From Bacteroidia bacterium (lineage in GTDB: Bacteria; Bacteroidota; Bacteroidia; Bacteroidales; F082): a stretch of 51,227 nucleotides of DNA. Location of the stretch: assembly GCA_030537295.1 (NCBI GenBank), contig JAUNNU010000004.1:1-51227 (forward strand), written 5' to 3'. Shown one piece after another: positions 45,774-51,227 of this stretch. The position numbers and the translations under genes were made by a program. Position 1 is the stretch's first letter. Every line of letters begins with the position of its first letter. The notes beneath the pieces are model-generated. The model searched no databases, was not told the origin of the DNA, and was given only the letters and a program-made list of their open reading frames with translations.

Positions 45774-48062
45774 ATGCGAAGATTTGTCGAGATACTTTTT
45801 ATTGCACTCATGGCGATTGCCGTAACAGGGTGTTCCGTCAGGAAACATGTTCCTGATGGTAACTCTTTGTTAATCAGCAACAAAGTTGTCATTGAGCCGT
45901 ACCACAAGAATATTGACAAATATGAAATTTACGAGAACATAAAGCAGAAGCCTATAAATCAGGTGTTCGGCTGGATGCCGCTTGTCAGCGTTTATTACCA
46001 AACGGCTGACAAAGAAAGTAAGGTCGGACAATGGATTAATAACAAAATCGGCAAGAAACCGGTTTATTACAGCGAATCTTTGACAGCTGATTCGAGGAAA
46101 GGCATCGTCACATATCTTAACAACTGCGGTTTTTTCAAGTCGAAGGTCACGTCTTCGCATAAGATAAAAAACAAGATGGCGAAGGTTACGTATCATGTCA
46201 CGCCGTCGGAGCCTTACGTCATCAAGAATCTGAGATACGACATCAGTGACACGACGCTTGCCAGACACATCAAAAGGATTGAACGGACGCTTCCCGTCAA
46301 GGCAGGCAAAATTTACAACGCATACGAGATGGACGACGAGCGCGACATAATCGTCGAATATCTAAGCAACCACGGATATTACACGTTCACCAAAGACTTC
46401 ATCATCTTTGAGGTTGACACGAATTTCAACCAAAGAAGAGCTGACGTGACAGTATGTATAAGAGGTGAGAAATTCGACAGATATGTCATCGACAAAGTCT
46501 TCGTGCATCCCGACTACAAGCCGGGCAGCGTCTTGCCAAGCGACACGACCGAATACACGTTTTCGTACTCATACGGGAAAAGGAAGAAAGATGCCACCTT
46601 TGACTTCGTGACCACAGAGGACCCGAAGATGAAATTCAAGACGTTCAACCAGATGATTCAGATACATCCCGGCGACGTTTTCAACCAGAGGAGAGTCAGC
46701 CAGACATATCATTCCTTGCACAATCTCAAGATTTATTCACGTTCAAACATACGTTTTGACACGGTTCCGTCTTCAGAAAATGACACCGTACGTCATTTGA
46801 ATTGCGAGATTCAGTTACACAAAGACAAGCTGAACTCTTACAACCTGCAATTGGAGGGCACCAATTCGGCGGGAAATTTCGGCGCATTAGGCAGTATCAC
46901 TTACAAGAACAACAACATTTTCCATGGTTCCGAAATACTGACGGTAAAGGTGAAAGGTGGTTATCAGCTGTTTTCCACAGACAAAGAGATCTCCAGTTCG
47001 GGGCGTTTCCAAGGCAACGAGTTCGGTGGTGAGATGAGCATCACATTCCCGCGCTTCCTCGGACCGTTCAAGATGAGGAACTTCGTTTTAGAATACCAGC
47101 CGAAAACCATTGTCACATTAGGTTACGACAGCCGCTTACGGCCGTTATACAGACGTCAGACCACACAAGCCAGTTTCGGTTATAACTGGATGGCCAGCAG
47201 GAGGTTACAACACATCCTCACCCCTATCAACCTCAACAGCGTCAAGGTTGACCAAAGCGAATATTTCAAAAAGAAACTTGAGGAAGAACAGAACCAACGT
47301 CTCAAAGACCAATACACGAGCCACCTCATCTTCGGTCTCAGTTACTCGATGATTTTCAGCAATCAGAACACTGTCATTCCGAGGAATTTCTTCTACATAA
47401 AAGCAGATATTGAGACTTCCGGAAATCTTCTTTCTCTGTTAAACAACACCAACTTGATGTCGGACGTTGACGATTACCATGAGATTTTCGGCATACGTTA
47501 CGCGCAGTATGTAAAACTCGGCCTCGACGTGAGATATTTCTGTTATGCTAACTACGGCAGTTTCGCTTTCAGGATGATGGGTGGTTACGGCATCCCGTAC
47601 GGCAACTCATACGACATGCCGTTTGAAAAGAGTTACAACGCCGGCGGCGCCAACGGCATGAGAGGCTGGGCGTTCCGCGAACTCGGACCTGGCGGATACA
47701 TCGCACCCGACGGCAACAAGACCGAACGCATCGGCAACATACAGTTGGAATTCAACGCCGAATACCGCTTCCCGATTTATCATTTCCTCCACGGCGCGGT
47801 GTTCACCGACATCGGCAACATCTGGAACTCAAAACCGATAGAAAGTTTCCCGAACAGTGAATTTAAATTCGACACATTCTACAAGCAACTCGCCATGGAC
47901 CTCGGCGTCGGTCTGCGTTTTGACTTCTCGTTTTTCCTAATCAGGTTCGACTTCGCAATACCTTACAGAGACCCGGCCTACGAAGAAAGCGAGATGTGGC
48001 GTTTCAGCCAATGGCAATGGAAAAATGTCGTGTTCAACTTCGGAATCGGATATCCTTTCTGA
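45774..48062 (+). CDS. tamL: TamL-type outer-membrane assembly lipoprotein (BamA family)
   Basis: The 762-residue protein has a lipobox AVTGC (Cys20), POTRA-like repeats in the N-terminal half (SRKGIVTYLNNCGFFKSKV, RDIIVEYLSNHGYYTFTK), and a C-terminal Omp85 barrel with NAGGANGMRGWAFRELGPGG (the conserved VRG/F-like loop). It ends in aromatic residues (GIGYPF). Lipidated BamA homologues of this kind are TamL in Bacteroidota and help insert outer-membrane proteins. Confidence 0.9.
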   Translation: MRRFVEILFIALMAIAVTGCSVRKHVPDGNSLLISNKVVIEPYHKNIDKYEIYENIKQKPINQVFGWMPLVSVYYQTADKESKVGQWINNKIGKKPVYYSESLTADSRKGIVTYLNNCGFFKSKVTSSHKIKNKMAKVTYHVTPSEPYVIKNLRYDISDTTLARHIKRIERTLPVKAGKIYNAYEMDDERDIIVEYLSNHGYYTFTKDFIIFEVDTNFNQRRADVTVCIRGEKFDRYVIDKVFVHPDYKPGSVLPSDTTEYTFSYSYGKRKKDATFDFVTTEDPKMKFKTFNQMIQIHPGDVFNQRRVSQTYHSLHNLKIYSRSNIRFDTVPSSENDTVRHLNCEIQLHKDKLNSYNLQLEGTNSAGNFGALGSITYKNNNIFHGSEILTVKVKGGYQLFSTDKEISSSGRFQGNEFGGEMSITFPRFLGPFKMRNFVLEYQPKTIVTLGYDSRLRPLYRRQTTQASFGYNWMASRRLQHILTPINLNSVKVDQSEYFKKKLEEEQNQRLKDQYTSHLIFGLSYSMIFSNQNTVIPRNFFYIKADIETSGNLLSLLNNTNLMSDVDDYHEIFGIRYAQYVKLGLDVRYFCYANYGSFAFRMMGGYGIPYGNSYDMPFEKSYNAGGANGMRGWAFRELGPGGYIAPDGNKTERIGNIQLEFNAEYRFPIYHFLHGAVFTDIGNIWNSKPIESFPNSEFKFDTFYKQLAMDLGVGLRFDFSFFLIRFDFAIPYRDPAYEESEMWRFSQWQWKNVVFNFGIGYPF

Positions 48063-48073
48063 GGATGAAAGGA

Positions 48074-48113
48074 GTGTAGGTGTGTAGGTGTGTAGGTATT
48101 TAGGTATTTAGGT
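48074..48113. repeat. 8-bp tandem array before the helicase gene
   Basis: GTGTAGGT three times, then ATTTAGGT twice, all perfect. It lies right after the tamL stop. A GTG inside it could start an in-frame extension of the helicase. Confidence 0.9.
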
Positions 48114-48156
48114 GTACGAAGAAGAACCGCATAGTGGTTTCATATCAGTAAGTAAT

Positions 48157-49608
48157 ATGACGAGAGGTGAGCTTTTCAACAGATTGGTGGCTTCGTTTGG
48201 TTTCATGCCGACCGAAGGTCAGAAGACCGTGCTGTATCATCTCGCGGCGTTTCTTCTTTCTGAAAAGCCGAATCCGACATATCTTCTGCAAGGTTACGCC
48301 GGAACAGGAAAGACAACCCTTGTGACGACATTAGTGAAGGTCCTTCCCCTTATCGGGATGCGATTCCAGCTTCTCGCCCCGACAGGACGCGCCGCAAAGG
48401 TCTTAAGTAGCTATACCAGTAAGACCGCCTCCACAATACACAGGAAAATATACCGTTTCATGGCATTCCCAAACGGCGGCTTCAGGATGGCGAGAGCCGA
48501 GAACAAATTCAAGAACACCGTTTTCATCGTCGATGAATGCTCGATGATCTCCGACGAGACTTCCGGAAACGGACGTTCGCTCCTCGACGACCTGATAGAA
48601 TTTGTGTTCAGCGGCGAGAACTGCCGGCTTCTTTTCATCGGCGACAAGGCACAGCTGCCGCCAGTCGGTATCGACATCAGCCCGGCAAACGACATCAACA
48701 TCTTGAAACACAGCTTCAGCCTCACCGTCGCATCCTTTGAGATGACAGAAGTGATGCGCCAGGCACTCGAATCGGGGATTTTGTATAACGCCACAGAAAT
48801 CCGCAAACGAATCTCCGACCAAAACTGGCTGTCGCAACAAAGCTTTGACGATGACAATGATCCGATACTGCCTCTTTTCAAGACCATCGGCTTCAATGAC
48901 ATCAACCGCATTGACCCTCAATATTTTGAGGAGCTGCTTCAGCAAAGTTTCAACGGAAGGTCAGACAACGAAGCCGTCGTGATATGCCGCAGCAACAAAC
49001 GCGCGAACATGTTCAATCAGGCGATCCGCGCCCGTGTCTTACAGGAAGACGGAGAGATTTCCACCGGCGACAAACTCATGGTTGTGAAAAACAATTACTT
49101 CTGGACTGACGAAAGCCAGAAAATAAGTTTCATCGCCAACGGCGACATGATCGAGCTGATGCGAATCAACAATACGGAGGAAATGTACGGTTTCCATTTC
49201 GCCGATGTTGACATTCAACTCACTGATTATCAAGAAGAGCCGAATCTTTCGGTGAAGATATTATTAGAAACGCTGACGAGCGACTCCCCCGCCCTCACGC
49301 AGGAAGAATCTGAAAGGCTGTATCGTTCTGTCGAAGAAGACTACATGGACATTCCCGACCGACGCGAACGTTACAAGGCCATGCGGCAGAATCCTTATTT
49401 CAACGCGCTTCAGGTGAAGTTCGGCTACGCCCTGACGTGCCACAAGACACAAGGCGGACAATGGCCGGTCGTCTTCCTCGACGCACCATATCTACCCGAA
49501 GGTGAAACATTGCAAATCAGCGACTTACGTTGGTTCTACACCGCCATGACCCGTGCGCAGGAGAAACTTTATTTCGTAAATTTCAAAGAAGAATATTTTT
49601 TCAGTTGA
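48157..49608 (+). CDS. RecD-like ATP-dependent DNA helicase
   Basis: The 483-residue superfamily 1 helicase has Walker A LQGYAGTGKTTLV, motif II VDECSMIS, motif III GDKAQLPPVG, and the C-terminal motifs ALTCHKTQGGQW and FYTAMTRAQEKLYF. It resembles small RecD2/exonuclease V alpha-type helicases of Bacteroidota without the N-terminal RecD2 extension. I choose the ATG at 48157 (MTRGELFNRLV). A GTG at 48112 in the 8-bp array would add 15 residues. Confidence 0.9.
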   Translation: MTRGELFNRLVASFGFMPTEGQKTVLYHLAAFLLSEKPNPTYLLQGYAGTGKTTLVTTLVKVLPLIGMRFQLLAPTGRAAKVLSSYTSKTASTIHRKIYRFMAFPNGGFRMARAENKFKNTVFIVDECSMISDETSGNGRSLLDDLIEFVFSGENCRLLFIGDKAQLPPVGIDISPANDINILKHSFSLTVASFEMTEVMRQALESGILYNATEIRKRISDQNWLSQQSFDDDNDPILPLFKTIGFNDINRIDPQYFEELLQQSFNGRSDNEAVVICRSNKRANMFNQAIRARVLQEDGEISTGDKLMVVKNNYFWTDESQKISFIANGDMIELMRINNTEEMYGFHFADVDIQLTDYQEEPNLSVKILLETLTSDSPALTQEESERLYRSVEEDYMDIPDRRERYKAMRQNPYFNALQVKFGYALTCHKTQGGQWPVVFLDAPYLPEGETLQISDLRWFYTAMTRAQEKLYFVNFKEEYFFS

Positions 49609-49630
49609 GAGAGTAAAGAGTAAAGTTAAA

Positions 49631-49672
49631 AGATGCTGGCGCACGATGGTTTAACCAACAGCGTCAGCATCT
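49631..49672 (-). terminator. Hairpin between convergent helicase and enolase
   Basis: AGATGCTGGCGC and GCGTCAGCATCT form a 12-bp stem with one wobble and an 18-base loop. On the minus strand it is followed by TTTTAACTTT, so it probably ends enolase transcription. Confidence 0.6.
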
Positions 49673-49683
49673 CTAATCTGAAA

Positions 49684-50982
<1,299 letters not shown>

Positions 50983-51006
50983 TTATTTAGCTAAAAATTC
51001 AAGCTG

Positions 51007-51014
51007 CAAAGATA
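51007..51014 (-). promoter_or_regulatory. TATCTTTG -7 element (eno)
   Basis: A perfect minus-strand match, 34 bases before the enolase start. Confidence 0.65.
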
Positions 51015-51072
51015 CTACTTTTAAACGTAATTGGCGCATTTTGAGTAAAATATTTTTCAACTCTCCCAACAC

Positions 51073-51227
51073 TTAACAAACTTTCCATTCAACGATGTTT
51101 TTCTTCTCGCTCGAGAACGCCACTCCAATCTTAAACAATTTTCTCGAATCCGCGGCGTAAGGCTCAGCGTAGCCTTTGTCTTCGATTTGTTTGAGGGCTT
51201 CGGCGGCGGTGCCGTCAAGTTTGAACT
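51073..51227 (-). CDS. C-terminal part of an AAA/PD-(D/E)XK ATPase (partial)
   Basis: The last 50 codons of a minus-strand gene that continues beyond the window. The peptide (ALKQIEDKGYAEPY, SRKLFKIGVAFSSEKK, ending EWKVC) matches the end of Bacteroidota AAA-ATPase-like proteins with a PD-(D/E)XK nuclease-like domain (DUF1703). The stop is at 51073-51075. It is the second ATPase of this broad kind in the window. Confidence 0.7.
   Translation of the reverse strand, partial: FKLDGTAAEALKQIEDKGYAEPYAADSRKLFKIGVAFSSEKKNIVEWKVC

Overview
The window looks like chromosomal DNA from an anaerobic member of the Bacteroidota, most likely an uncultured Bacteroidales. Four things point there: type IX secretion genes (porV, two porU-like genes, a gldJ-like gene and a substrate-like C25 protease with a C-terminal sorting domain); a TAnnTTTG -7 promoter element before nearly every apparent transcription unit; few clear Shine-Dalgarno sites; and an anaerobic energy gene set (fumarate reductase/succinate dehydrogenase, dicarboxylate carrier, NAD-linked [FeFe]-hydrogenase). 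I saw no rRNA, tRNA or CRISPR.

Layout. 1-5330 (minus): an apparent operon of a YwqK/MORN-like secreted protein, a DASS dicarboxylate transporter, sdhC and sdhA. It is followed by a four-helix-bundle gene between direct repeats, at the place where sdhB would be expected. 5516-7597 (plus): a two-component system whose kinase gene has an internal frameshifting deletion, next to an intact NarL-type regulator. 7652-14900 is an accessory stretch. It holds an AAA/DUF4143 ATPase with 33-bp repeats upstream, a decayed IS5-type element, two broken FISUMP genes, a lipoprotein, several palindromic elements and a Fic protein with operator-like repeats.

14856-19555 (minus) is the hydrogenase operon (hndB-like, hydB, hydA, hydC). 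It is followed in the window by a queH/nucleotidyltransferase pair (minus). Then comes a plus-strand cluster (21397-25427) of DRTGG, PHP, GHKL ATPase, DRTGG, RsbW-like ATPase and a hydrogenase-like iron-sulfur protein. That last protein keeps the four putative H-cluster cysteines but lacks the catalytic proton-relay cysteine. I infer that this cluster senses redox state or H2 and regulates the hydrogenase; it is the most interesting system here.

25409-27850 holds a GNAT acetyltransferase, pepD and rpmH. 27864-40118 is the type IX secretion region: a C25 protease, porV, two tandem porU-like sortases with intact His/Cys dyads, and divergent gldJ. 40134-48062 is an envelope block: murF, anmK, exbB/tolQ, exbD/tolR, tonB-like, folC and tamL. 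The window ends with a RecD-like helicase, enolase on the opposite strand, and the end of a probable AAA/PD-(D/E)XK ATPase. Several gaps between same-strand genes carry 7-9 bp tandem arrays. No gap over 300 bp is empty: the two long ones (8954-9404 and 13182-13659) hold promoters, repeats and hairpins as listed.
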